A stretch of DNA of 64,000 bases. It comes from Tetradesmus obliquus. Its lineage: Eukaryota; Chlorophyta; Chlorophyceae; Sphaeropleales; Scenedesmaceae. Shown piece by piece: positions 11,891 to 22,654 of the stretch; within the stretch, counting starts at the first letter, position 1; the number at the start of each line of letters is the position of its first letter. The position numbers and the translations under genes are program-made. The notes beneath the pieces were generated by a model that was not told the DNA's origin, searched no databases, and saw only the letters and a list, made by a program, of their open reading frames with translations. The DNA lies in assembly GCA_030272155.1 (NCBI GenBank), contig CP126202.1, positions 1,984,001 to 2,048,000 on the forward strand, in the 5' to 3' direction.

Positions 11891-14800
11891 GTTGGTGGGC
11901 CAGACTCTTGCTGTTGTTGATCAGATGTTCGTTGCTTGAATGTACTGGGTGCGCTTGCTGATCCGGCGTTCCATACGGCACCTGCTGAATGCAAAAAAGC
12001 AATGCAGGGAAGGGCGGCGGAAGACGAGTGCAGATAGGAACGGTGCAGATGCAGCAGCAGCAGCAGCAGCGGGCAGGGCAGCAGCAGAAAGAGCCACGTA
12101 AGACTTGTGTTGCTGAACGATGGGAGCGTGTCCCTGCTGATCAGCAATAAAAACTACAGATGCAGGTGATCACAACAGCGACACTTGGCCTACGGCAACG
12201 TTGCGCGCAGTGCAAGGCCAATCCAAGCTTTTCGCCAAAAAACACTCTCGAAAGCTTTGAAAGCTTTGAAAGGTACTAGGTGCAGGCAACCTACACATGA
12301 CAGCTGAACGGCAGCACAAACCTGAGAAGAGCAGTAACACTACTGTATGTGACCAAAAGGCCGAAGCCCGCTGCTGCTGATGTCATAGCACGAAGTACAC
12401 TTGTTCATAACGATGCAAATGTCTTTGGGGCGTTTCACTGCTCGTATTCAACATCGTTGCTGCTGCAGCCGCTGACTGTTACAACTAGGGGTAATAGCGC
12501 TTGCAGCGGCAGAAACATAGAATTGCTTGGGTGCGCTGCGCTGCTAGCTAGCAGCTTAATCGCTCGCCATGATGGCTTCTAATGTCTTGGTGGTGACTGC
12601 CCAACTGCCTGTTGCAACTGCATGCTGCAATTCCCCCCGTACATATTCAGTGACACCATCAGCCGGTGGCGACGTGATGAATGCGGAGATTTGCTTCACA
12701 GCCTGCGGTTGTTTGCAGGATCGGCGCATGGCAAATGACACATTATTTACGTGCTGTTACATCCCACAAAAGCACAATGTGTCTGCAGCGACCTTCCACA
12801 ACAGGGAGCGGGTGGTGACTGTGCATTCTGGCAGCCAACAGCACGCTAGGCTGATGCCACAGCCGCTGCTGTAGCTGTTTGCCTGATGCATGGTGGTGCA
12901 TTCAAGTCTGACGGCTGCAGCTGCCACATGCACTTGGTGCTGGCCTGCTACTGCCACTGCCAGTGCTGCCAGTGTTGCTGCTGCTGCCAGTGGTGTGCTA
13001 GCTGTCTAAACGGTGTCCACGTTGCGATGTGTGCTAAAGTCTTAGCACAATGCTCCAACTGCCATATGAATGTGTGTTGCACTGCGTAATGCCAAGTCCT
13101 AGAACAAAATGGTGCAACGTCTCAGCACTGCTGAATGTACAAACACACCGTGCTGCACTGCGTGCCACACTCTCATGCTGCTGCGCAAACTAGTAGTATT
13201 TTGCTAGTGTGCATGCCTGCGCTTGATGCCTGTGCAACACGAGATGACCCAATAAGCTTGCACAACATGCTCAGGCCCATGTGCAGTGGGACACACTTTT
13301 TGCTGCATGTTAGCTGAGCAAATGCACTGCTGTGCTTACACGATGAATAATGTGCCGCCAGCCGGCTGGCCGGTGCTACGGGCTGCACTGCGTGTCAGCA
13401 GGTTTCCAGAGCGTGTTATGTGTGTGCATGCATGTTACAGATGGGTTGTAGCCACATACGTAACAGCTGACAGTTGCATACTGAAGGAGGCTGCACGGAT
13501 ACAGCAGTGGTGTGATTCGCCAGCTGCTTGCAGCATACATTGTCGTGGCCTGCGCTTCTGGCCTGTCCTATGCATCCACGCTACAGCAGCTGTGACAACA
13601 GCTGCAGCTGTTTCCTGTGCACTGCTATTGCGTACTATGGGTGCGAAGACGCCGGTGCGTGCTGCATAGCAATGCTGGCAAGCTGACCAAAGCCGTATCG
13701 TCAACGGCGCCGTAACGACCAAAACCCTAGAGAACAAAAATAATAAAATACAAACCCTAACAACAAACATTCCACTCGGGAACAGCTCAGTTTGCAACAT
13801 TGCTTCATCTTGTTCTGCATTTCTGTTGCAGTGCGCTGTTGTACTGCCAGCAAGGAAGCAGATGCAGACTAGATCATAAGGATGCAAGTTGCTACTCGAG
13901 CGCTCCGAACCCGGTTTGCTGATGCTAATGCAGATGTAGATGCGGCTGCAGAAGCAGATCGGATGGGTGGATGCGGCGATGCAAGAATGTCAAGCCCAGT
14001 TTGACATGGATGCAAGTTGCAGCTGCAGCTGCGGATGCAGGTGCAGATGTGCTGCCCCTGACATGCCTCTCCACCTACGTGACTCCCTTGCCCCTTGTGC
14101 TTCTGCTGGGACGAGCCTGCGCTGACTGGCTGGCTGGTCGGCTAGCTGGGCACAGCACCAGCCCTTCTGCTGTGCTGACAGCTAAACCACTCGCGCACTG
14201 CTGCTTGCAGGACTGCTGAAGCTTCCAGCAGTTTCAGTGTTACAGCAGCAGCGTGGGTGTGCTGCCGCCGGTGGGGTTTATGCTATTTATTGTTGCCGCA
14301 TGCTGCGCTGCTGTCGTATGAAGGGGTGCCTGTCCAGCCAGGAGATGCTTGCTGCTGCTCCTGATGCTGCTGTTGCTGCTGAATGCTGTTTCAGCCGCTG
14401 CCCAGGGTCCAGCTAGGTGCGAGACGGCACGAAAATTTGATTCTACTGAGTAAGACACGGAAGCAGCGCGATCACAGTCGTGCCTACGATGTCTTAAGGT
14501 CCATCACAACGTTGCTGTCGCTACAGTCACGGGTGCTGGCTTAAACACAGTTGCTTCACGCGCCCGACAACTATGATCAAGTACGTGCTTCACCTTCCAA
14601 CAACACGAGGAGACGAAGCCAGGAAAGTCCTCGTGCACAGCCTGGTGACAGTGTGACCTGTTGTGACTGCTCCTGTTACCCACCATAGGACATGCCTTTT
14701 GGCTCAATCATTCCTTTTTGTTCCGTTCGATGCCCGTTATTTGATCTTGCTGCTTCTGACGCGCAGTTCCAGGAACAGTACTCTGCTACCAGCTGTTTTG

Positions 14801-14942
14801 CTCAACAGCACTCAACTGCACTCTACTGCCTATCTGCAGCTGATCCCTTGACGGAAACCCTTTCATAATCATCACAACATAAACATCGATTGTACGGCCC
14901 GTGCATACAAGCCGTCCCGTCTAGCACTGCAAAGCAGCAGCC
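11891..14942. other. Intergenic region between divergent RAP-domain gene and LSM6
   Basis: No gene is supported. The stretch must hold the promoters of both flanking genes. Telo-box-like AAACCCTA motifs occur near 13723-13763. A short (CAG) run sits at ~12050-12068. Open frames of 60-150 codons here have no family resemblance that I recognise. Confidence 0.5.
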
Positions 14943-16269
14943 ATGGCAGAGGCAGGTGTGGTGGTGGGGGAGGCAAAGACGCCATCTGACTTCCTCAAGA
15001 GCATCAGGGGCAAGCCGGTCATAGTCAAACTTAACTCGGGCGTTGACTATCGAGGTGAGGCTCATCAGGCTGCAGCTGCAGCAGAACAGCAGGGCACAGC
15101 GTGCACGGCAGCAAATGCAGCATGCACGTCTGCAGTTGCGGCAACACCACAGCGCAGCACAGCGTGCATGGCAGCAGGTGCAACATGCATGGCACGTGTT
15201 GTTGGGGTGCCATTGAAGCTGCCACTGCCGGTCACTCGACTGCAACGGGCGCATCAGGCTGCACAGTTGGGTGCAGCAGCAGGGGTGCAGTGCTGCACAC
15301 CGGGGTGTTGCGATTATGCACAGCACGCTGCGCTTGCAGGAAAGCCAGATTGTGGCACTCTTTTGGGGGATGATCTGCACCAGCAGCAATGGAGCAACCA
15401 TCAGGGCTGCATACGCACGAGAGGTTGCCCAGCCAAAACAGGCCGCCCGAGCCAAGAACGATGCTGCAAAAACCAGTTGTGTGCTGTACACTCATGTGTT
15501 ACATGATGTTGCTTAACACTTGTGTGCCTTTCTCATGCCGCTGCAATGTCCTGCAGGCATCTTGGCCTGCCTGGATGGCTACATGAACATCGCCATGGAG
15601 CAGACCGAGGTGAGCAGCACAGCTTGCAGGACACAGTGCTGCATGCACGACAGACACCGCATGGCAATGGAGCAGACAGAGGTGCAGCGCACAGCTCGCA
15701 GGACAGCGAAGCAACTTGCAGGACAGCAATGCATGAGGGACAGGTAGAAGGCAACTGCAGGACACTTTTAGTTGCAACGTAGGTGTTTGCAGGACGGCAG
15801 TGTGCCGCATGATGACCTTTTCAGGACTGATCGCTGCATGATTGGCAGCAGGCAATTGCTGGGCAGCCATGTGCCATACCACTGCAAACAAGCACGGCAG
15901 AAGCAGCTGCAGACTGCAGCTGCAGCAGGCGTGTTATTATATGTGTGTTGTTGCTGCTGCGCTGTGTCACTGGTTGCCTGCCGGCAGTGGGTGGAAGCGT
16001 ATGGCAACTGTGGCTGCAACAGTGTGCTGCGAGGGTGACATGCCAGCAGAATGGTTGCGGAGCTAGCTGCATATTACTCACCGATGCTGTGGCTGGCTGT
16101 GGTGTGCTGTGCAGGAGTACGTCAACGGGCAGCTCAAGAACAAGTATGGCGACGCCTTCATCCGTGGCAACAACGGTGAGCAATGTGTGACTGCTGTGCT
16201 GTTACGTACACCTCGCTTTGCCAGGCAAGTCTAGTCATTGCTGCATTGTGCTCCACACAGCGTGCCGCT

Positions 16270-16302
<33 letters not shown>

Positions 16303-16517
16303 ATCCAGCTATATGGGTTTCTTACCGAGCTTACCCTCTTGGCTTCTTTTGCAGCCCTGGTGCTTGCTAATGCATGTCCCATTTGCACACTGTCTTCGGC
16401 TCTCCAGTGCCACTTGCTGGTTTGCATGGCCTGATGAAGTGACTGTGTCGTGCCTCCTGACCCCTGCTCACTGCTGCTTCTGCAGTGCTTTACATCAGCA
16501 CGGTGCGGCAGCAATGA
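14943..16517 (+). CDS. LSM6: U6 snRNA-associated Sm-like protein LSm6
   Basis: Exons 14943-15054, 15557-15609, 16115-16175 and 16486-16517 join in phase to an 85-residue protein, close to the usual 80. The sequence is strongly conserved: TPSDFLKSIRGKPVIVKLNSG, then LACLDGYMNIAMEQTE, EYVNGQLKNKYGDAFIRG and NNVLYIST. These are the Sm1 and Sm2 motifs of the Sm fold. LSm6 is a subunit of the LSm1-7 ring (cytoplasmic mRNA decapping) and the LSm2-8 ring (U6 snRNA in the spliceosome). Each intron has a GT-AG pair, and junctions fall inside codons at Arg-Gly and Asn-Val. The C-terminus is short (STVRQQ), lacking the basic tail seen in animals. A degraded copy of the exon 2 end follows exon 2. Confidence 0.95.
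15651..15700 (+). repeat. Donor-side fragment of LSM6 exon 2
   Basis: About 50 bases after the real donor, the text around GGCAATGGAGCAGACAGAGG repeats the exon 2 end (CATGGAGCAGACCGAGG). It lies in intron 2, downstream of the complete exon, like the other donor-side fragments in this window. Confidence 0.7.
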
Positions 16518-17218
16518 CAGTGCCTTGCAGAAAGGCAGCTGGAGGAGTGCAGCGGCAACAGTAGATCACGATGACGGAGAGAGCAGCAGCAGCAGCAGCA
16601 GCAGGAGCCAGAGCAGCAGCAGGAGCCGGAGCAGCTGGAGGGTTGCAGCGGCAACCGCTACAACTATACCAAGCGTGTGTCGCTGCTCTGAGCTTGGCAG
16701 TGTCTGTACACATAACCCTGGCAGCATACTGACTGGATCATCATCTGGAGGAGTGCATTGACGAATGCTGCAACTGTTACAAGCACAACAACGGTTGGCT
16801 GGCTCAGCAACTGGACCCCCTTGCTGATGATGGGTGTGGAACATGCCGATATCCACCCGCAGAAGTGCAGCTGTGCAGCGGCGCCCGCTGCAAATGTTGC
16901 ATCGAGCGCTGACCTGGGCGGGGCAGTGTCCATGCAGCACACTAATTGGATCAGCAGCTACAGCCCCTTGCTGATGGGTCAGTGGCACTGACACGCAGAG
17001 CAGTGCAGCGGCTCCTGTAATCATTGTTACAGATGTGCTTTTGCAAGCCTCGCTTGCAGGCGCAGAGGATCAGCTGTGACAGATCATACTGGTAGTCTGA
17101 TACGCGTGCTGTGATCACCGCCCTCCTGTCATGTGGCTAGATCTTGCCTGCATCATGAACCTGATGTTGTGCGACCACCTGAGGGGCCCTCAGTGGCATG
17201 GCAGATACCATGGTGTGT

Positions 17219-17263
17219 AAAGATGAACAATCTAGCATGAAACATGCAAAGCTGCGCACCTTC
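17219..17263 (-). repeat. Short dispersed repeat, inverted copy
   Basis: The reverse complement of this 45-base segment reads AAGGTGCGCAGCTTTGCATG followed by a stretch ending TTCATCTTT. It matches two direct copies near 22.1 and 22.6 kb with a few mismatches. No transposase or terminal repeats were found with it. Confidence 0.6.
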
Positions 17264-18289
17264 AAGCACTGGTGTGTCTTGCATGCTGCGTTGACCATGG
17301 TGTGTCTTGCATGTGGCATCAGCGTGGGGTTGCCCTGTGCTCTAAATCATGCCTGCGCTTCAGCTGCAGCTCCGCACGAGGGTATGTGCGCTACTGGTTG
17401 GGTCACGTGGCAAGGTCGCTGTGCCAGGCGGGCTGTGGTGAAGCCCCAGGGCTGCGCCAGCTGTGATTTGACCAACCCTGGCATGTGCAGCAGTTGTGTG
17501 CACGCACAATACGCATGTAAGGTTGATAGATCCTGTGGTTTCCCGTTGAATTCGTCATGCTCAAAAAGGGGTTGATGCTATGGCTTGATGGGTAACATGA
17601 TGATGATGATGCTCAAAAAGGGGCTGTGTTCCCATCGTGTAGCACAACAAACATGCGTGTACACACCTGCAGCACATGCAAGTACTAGTCAGCTGAGCAC
17701 TCAGTGACTGAGCTGCAGCTGCAGTGGTTGCGGCAAAGTCAGCTCTTGGGCTGCAGGTGCACTTCATGCCAGTTTAACATCAAGCTCACAGGCACCGACG
17801 GCTGCAGCTAGGGAGCTTTGAAGTGGTAGCACCAGGCAGCAGTGCACTGCATGATGATCGGACTCATCACCGCGGCACTGCGGTACTAAAAGCGATCCAA
17901 CGTGTGTCATATGCAACAAAACAAATTTCAACGTATCCACGCGATTGATGCTTAGGCAGTACAAGGGGTTGGACGCACCTGCAGGGTTGTGCAGGAGATA
18001 ACTCCGTGGTGTAGAGTTGTTTGTGTCTTCGCGGTCTTTAGGAATCGGTGTCGAGTTTTGCTTATGGTGTCTGATTGCTGTACACGAACAAGTTCACAGG
18101 CCTGTGTGAGCTATTAGCTCAACGAGCTCGATCTTACCATCACAGCCCATTCTGAGCCGTTCCGAGTCGGTACAAAGGTTCTAAGTTCTAATCATGGACT
18201 CTTAATACCCTTGAGGCTTCAAACGAGCTGCAGGGGCAGCAGCAACAGCAGCAACTGTGCTCAGCAGCAGGCCCAACAGCAGCAGCAGC

Positions 18290-18319
18290 AGCAGCAGCGC
18301 CCCTAGGTCCTGAGGAGGT

Positions 18320-18355
<36 letters not shown>

Positions 18356-18454
18356 TGGAGTAGCAATCCAATATTGAGCTCTGTTACGCAACTGAGACAG
18401 CAGCAGCAGCAACAGCAGCAGCGGCAGCAGCAGCGCCCCTAGGTCCTGAGGAGC

Positions 18455-18497
<43 letters not shown>

Positions 18498-18561
18498 TGG
18501 AGTAGCAATCCAATATTGAGCTCTGTTACGCAACTGAGACAGCAGCAGCAACAGCAGCAGC

Positions 18562-18594
<33 letters not shown>

Positions 18595-18660
18595 GCCCAT
18601 AGGTCCTGAGGCGGCAGCAACAGGAGGCAGCAGCTGGTGCAGCAGTCTAACCGAGCTCTG
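18290..18660 (+). repeat. Three-copy leader repeat with CAG tracts
   Basis: A unit containing CCCCTAGGTCCTGAGG, a (CAG)n run, then GGAGTAGCAATCCAATATTG and AGCTCTGTTACGCAACTGAG occurs about three times, with the last copy diverged. Period is roughly 130-160 bases because the CAG runs differ. It lies just upstream of the ATG at 18731, so it is probably promoter or 5' leader. Confidence 0.7.
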
Positions 18661-18674
18661 CTGCGTGTCTGACA

Positions 18675-18723
<49 letters not shown>

Positions 18724-18730
18724 GGAAACC

Positions 18731-20522
18731 ATGTCCATCCACCCGCTGCTGCTCAGCATCTCCCCGCCTCCCCTGGAGCAGCAGTTCTGGCAGCAACCCC
18801 ACATCACCTCACAACTGCTAAACATCGACCGCTTCGCCTTTTTGGTTTCCACCCTCAACATCTATTCGGGGTACAACTGCGCGCGGCTGCTGCGCAGCGC
18901 GCCTGCAGTGTCAGCAGTCATGGCGGGCCTGTGCCCGCTGTTCCTGCTGCTGTCAGTGGTGCAGCAGCTGGCGATGCAGCGATACCCTGGCTGGTATGTG
19001 CAGCACAGGGAGCGCATACTGCTGGCTACAAGGTGGGCTGTTGTTGTGCAAGTTGTTGCTGTTCCTGCTGCTGTCAGTGGTGCAGCAGCTGGTGTTACAG
19101 CGGTACCCTGGCTGGTATGTGCAGCACAGGGAGATGATACTGCTGGCTGCTGTTTTGCAAGTTGTTGGTGTTTGAAGTGCTCGATTTTGCAGCAGCTGCG
19201 GCTGCAGCGCTGCCCCGGCTGCTGTGCGCAGCATAGGGAGAAGATTGCTTGCAACAATGTGGGCGGTTGTTGAGTAGAGGGTTGGTGGTGCTTGCTGCTC
19301 TGTCAGTGATGCAGCAGCTGGCGCTGCAGCGCTGCCCCAGCTGGTGTATGCAGCACAGGGAGAAGATGTTGCTTGCAACAAGGTGGGCGGTGTTTGGATA
19401 GAGGGTTGGTGGTGTTTGCTGTTCTGTCAGTGACGCAGCAGCTGGCGCTGCAGCGGTACCCCAGGTGGTATGTACAGCACAGGGAGAAGATACTGCTACC
19501 TACCAGGCGGGCTGTTGTTTTGCTCGTTGTTGGTGTTTGCAGTGCTCGTTTTCGCAGCAGCTGGCGCTGCAGCGCTGTTCCAGCTGGTTTGTGCAGCACA
19601 GGGAGAAATATTGCTTGCAACAAGGTAGGCAGTTGTTGGATAAAGGGTTGCTTGTGTTGTAGCGCTGCAGTGCTGTCCTGGTTGGTCTGTGCGGCACAGG
19701 GTGCAGGTTCTGCTGGCAAGATGGTGGGCTGCCGATCATACAACTACTTGGTTGTGTTGGGTGCTCTAAACGGCTAGCAGTGCAGCGCTGATCTGGCTGT
19801 TGGGTGCGGTGCACATATTACTTCCAGGTGTACTGCAGCAAGTGAAGCAGCACACAACACAGCCTCGCGCAACCGTTCTGTGCAGCTCATGGGGGATGCG
19901 CAAGCCATGTTCGTTGCTGCCGCTGCCGCTGCTGCTGCCGCTGCTGCTGCCGACGGCTTGCAGGATCATCCGTGGAGGCTGGATGATTGTCATGATGTTA
20001 CTAACACATGAAAATGACATAACAGCGGCCTTCACTGACCGGCGGCTGGCGGCTGGTGTGCCGGCAGAGCGTGTGGTGCTGCAGCTGCTGATGCTGTTCA
20101 CGCTGATCTTCCTAGGTGAGTGGCAGCTGCATAAATGGTTTGTTGTAAGTGTTACTAGCTGTTCAAAGCAGCTGGCGGCTGGCGTGCCGGCAGAGCGTGT
20201 GGTGCTGCAGCTGCTGATGCTGTTCACGCTGATCTTCCTAGGTGGGTGGCAGCTGCATCAGCTGTTTTTCTGGCAGGTGCATAGATATCTCTTTTTGCAG
20301 CTGTTTTATGAACTGTTCAAAGCAGCTGGTGTGCCGGCAGAGCGTATGGTGCTGCAGCTGCTGATGCTGTTCACGCTGATCTTCCTAGGTGGGTGGCAGC
20401 AGCAGCAGCAGCAGCAGAGGAGGGTTGCACAGTACGCCCAGTGTGTACGGCGTGCAGCAGCAGCATTGCATTGCATTTGTTACAAGGAGGCGGCTGCGAG
20501 AGAGGGAGGGAGGGAGAGAGGT

Positions 20523-20564
<42 letters not shown>

Positions 20565-21031
20565 GAGAGGTCTGTTACAGCAGCAGCGAGAGAGAGGTCT
20601 GTTACAGGGGTGGGCAAGCTAACACCCTAGAGTGAGTCACTTGCCCCTCTTTCAGCTCACATATCATGAGAACCCGATAGCAAGCCACAAGATGCAACCA
20701 AAGTAAAACTCCAGAGGAGCAGCCGCAGCGGCGGCGACAGCGGCCTGGACAAGCCAAGAGCAGTGCTGCTGCCACTTGCCGCCACGCAGCTGTCTCTCTC
20801 AGGTGCACTCGGAGTCTCCTCTGTGGTGTAGGCGGTTAGCATACGAGGTTCTCACCCTCGCGACCTGGGTTCGAGTCCCGGCAGGGGAACTGACCAACTG
20901 ATCATGGTTTTGCTGTGCTTCTTGTGGAACCATGTACTGTGTGTTGCTGTTTTGCTCAACATGTACGCTTCATTGCCAGTCGCAGCCGCAAGCGTTTGTG
21001 ACCTCCAGTGGTTGACACAAAGATGCATTTT

Positions 21032-21097
<66 letters not shown>

Positions 21098-21604
21098 GCT
21101 TGCACCCCCACCACATGCAGGTCAATGCCTCTGCTGGCCCCTTCAATTAAGGCACGCCTTGGTGCTGCAATCAGCCTACGTGCTCACCTCTCTTGCAGCA
21201 ATGCGCAGCGTCAAATGCGTGCTGCAGAGTGCCGGCATTGCCGCCGGAAGCCGCGCGTTATGTTACAAAGTTCAAATGGCGGTCAACTGTTTGACCGCAC
21301 TTCTGACAGAAGGCCAGCTCAGCTGCTTTGTAGCAAGGGATGCTGCTTCTGCGGCTGCCTTCAACAGCACATCAGCAGCCGCAGATCAATACGGATCAGC
21401 TGCGCCGCGTAACAGCAGCAGCGGCGGCGGCAGCAGCAGCAGCAGCAGCAGCAGCGGCTGTGTTCTTGGATGTGTGTGTGGAGTCAGGAGTGGCGAGGAT
21501 GTGCTGTTTTTCTGGCTTGTTACTTTTGGGCTGCTGCTGCCGCTGTACATTATGTACTTGCGGGAGCTGTCATTCAAGCGGCGCTTCCTGCAAGTCCTGT
21601 TGTG

Positions 21605-21636
<32 letters not shown>

Positions 21637-21884
21637 CTCTGCTTGGTGCTGATAGTGCTGCTGCAGCAGCAACCACCCAGCAGCAGCAGGCGCAGACGCA
21701 GCAGACACAGCAGACGCAGCAGCAGTTGTTACAAGGTGGCGCTGGCGATGCGGTCCTGAGTGGCGTGGTGAATCTGGCCCCGTTGCTGTACTTTGCTGCA
21801 TTCAGCATTCTGCTGATGGTTGGGGCAGCAGTGTCTGAGCTGCTGCTGCTGGTGCTGCCACCGCCCTGGTGTCCTGTGCCATAG
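18731..21884 (+). CDS. Uncharacterised polytopic membrane protein
   Basis: Exons 18731-19032, 19964-20115 and 21121-21884 agree in phase (2, then 1) and give 405 residues. I do not recognise the family. Exon 1 starts MSIHPLLLSISPPPLEQQFW and contains one hydrophobic segment (AGLCPLFLLLSVVQQL) followed by a basic YVQHRERILLATR loop. Exon 2 adds hydrophobic helices near WMIVMMLL and VVLQLLMLFTLIFLG. Exon 3 has a Ser/Gly-rich linker, then VLFFWLVTFGLLLPLYIMYL, a basic RELSFKRRFL turn, a poly-Gln stretch and a C-terminal hydrophobic pair. About six membrane segments are expected. The exon 3 acceptor could instead be at ~21199; the one chosen keeps phase and follows a (CTG)n tract. A tRNA gene lies in intron 2. 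Confidence 0.6.
19039..20397 (+). repeat. Donor-side fragment arrays of membrane-protein exons 1 and 2
   Basis: After exon 1, about seven degenerate copies of its 3' end follow: each has CAGCAGCTGGCGCTGCAGCG-like sequence, a PGWYVQHREK-like coding block and often a donor (AAG|GTGGG or AAG|GTAGG). They start near 19080, 19190, 19310, 19435, 19555, 19660 and 19770. After exon 2 (ending 20115), two more copies of its 3' end (VPAERVVLQLLMLFTLIFLG block) end at ~20242 and ~20389, each with CTAG|GTGGGTGG. Confidence 0.85.
20817..20889 (+). tRNA. tRNA-Glu (anticodon CUC)
   Basis: A 73-base cloverleaf without intron. Acceptor arm TCCTCTG pairs with CAGGGGA (one G-U pair) and the discriminator is A. 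The D arm is GTGT/GCAT. The anticodon stem CGAGG/CCTCG encloses loop TTCTCAC, anticodon CTC. T arm CTGGG/CCCGG has loop TTCGAGT. CCA is not encoded, as expected in a eukaryotic nucleus. It sits in intron 2 of the membrane-protein gene on the same strand. Confidence 0.92.
21034..21095 (+). repeat. (CTG)~20 tract before a splice acceptor
   Basis: About 20 perfect CTG units end 25 bases before the ATGCAG acceptor at 21120. It is one of the longest pure runs in the window. Confidence 0.9.
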
Positions 21885-22074
21885 CTACTGCCTATAAACA
21901 GCAGCAGCAGCAGCATCTCAAATGGCGCAGGTTGAATTGGCTAAGCGCAAAAGGTTGTTTGTGAAATGCATGCAGCTTGTTGTGTTTAATTAAACATGAT
22001 TTGTGTGCGGCGTGGCCGGCTGCTGCTGTCATGCGGAAAACAGCAATGCGTGCCAGCTCAGCTGTTACAAGTGG

Positions 22075-22119
22075 AAGGTGCACAGATTTGCATTTTCCAT
22101 GCTATACTGTTCATCTTTA
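22075..22119 (+). repeat. Short dispersed repeat, copy 2
   Basis: Reads AAGGTGCACAGATTTGCATT and continues to GTTCATCTTTA; related to 22603-22654 and, inverted, to 17219-17263. Confidence 0.6.
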
Positions 22120-22602
22120 CAAGTGGCGCACACACTGCCGCTCTATACCTGAGACAGAGTAGGTGGACTGTACGGCATGCGGCCGTGTTGTATCACATGT
22201 ATGAGTGTTTCTATACCACATATGCACTTTACATGTCTTTTTCGGCTGGTAGCTCACAGATATTCATGCTTTTGAGTGTGGGAGGCCTTATGGTGTACAA
22301 TGAGCACACCAGTCTGTATGCACGCATGATGGGTACTTCTCAATATGCATACATGTGTGTAGGCCATTGGTGTACAGCATGTATGTATAGGAATAGGCAG
22401 GTGCAGTCGGCACACTTTGCGACCATCACAATAAGACTCCGTCAGTCACTGACAAGGGAGTCCATTTGCTGCTGCCTTCTAACCGGGGTTGGTGCCCGTG
22501 CAAGCCAAAGCGGTCTTGCTCCTGATGTGCGGGCTCGCGCGATTATTGGCATATTTGATGCGCAGACCTTGGGCGGGGGGTCTCCTGGCCAAGCAATGCA
22601 TG

Positions 22603-22654
22603 AAGGTGCGCAGCTGGCAGCTTTGCAGTTTTCATGCTAGACTGTCCATCTTTG
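22603..22654 (+). repeat. Short dispersed repeat, copy 3
   Basis: Reads AAGGTGCGCAGCTGGCAGCT and continues to CTGTCCATCTTT. It differs from the 22075 copy by a small insertion and several substitutions. Confidence 0.6.

Larger units (their letters stand above)
16518..18730. other. LSM6 3' flank and upstream region of the membrane-protein gene
   Basis: No gene is supported. At 16540-17010 there are loose imperfect repeats around GGAGGAGTGCAGCGGCAAC, of unknown origin. A short repeat shared with 22 kb occurs at 17219-17263. The right end, 18290-18660, is a triplet-rich tandem repeat listed separately. Confidence 0.4.

Noticed and set aside
18665-18730. Upstream extension of the membrane protein (poly-Ala) from 18665
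   Set aside because: The frame opens with GTG, not ATG, and consists of CAG repeat only; ATG at 18731 is preferred.
20904-21120. A separate gene starting at ATG 20904
   Set aside because: The ATG lies 15 bases after the tRNA and the frame runs through a (CTG)20 tract; a 3' exon beginning at 21121 fits the phase of the upstream exons better.
21996-22640. 214-codon open frame as a gene
   Set aside because: Codon content looks random, there is no domain, and it overlaps dispersed repeats in an intergenic stretch.
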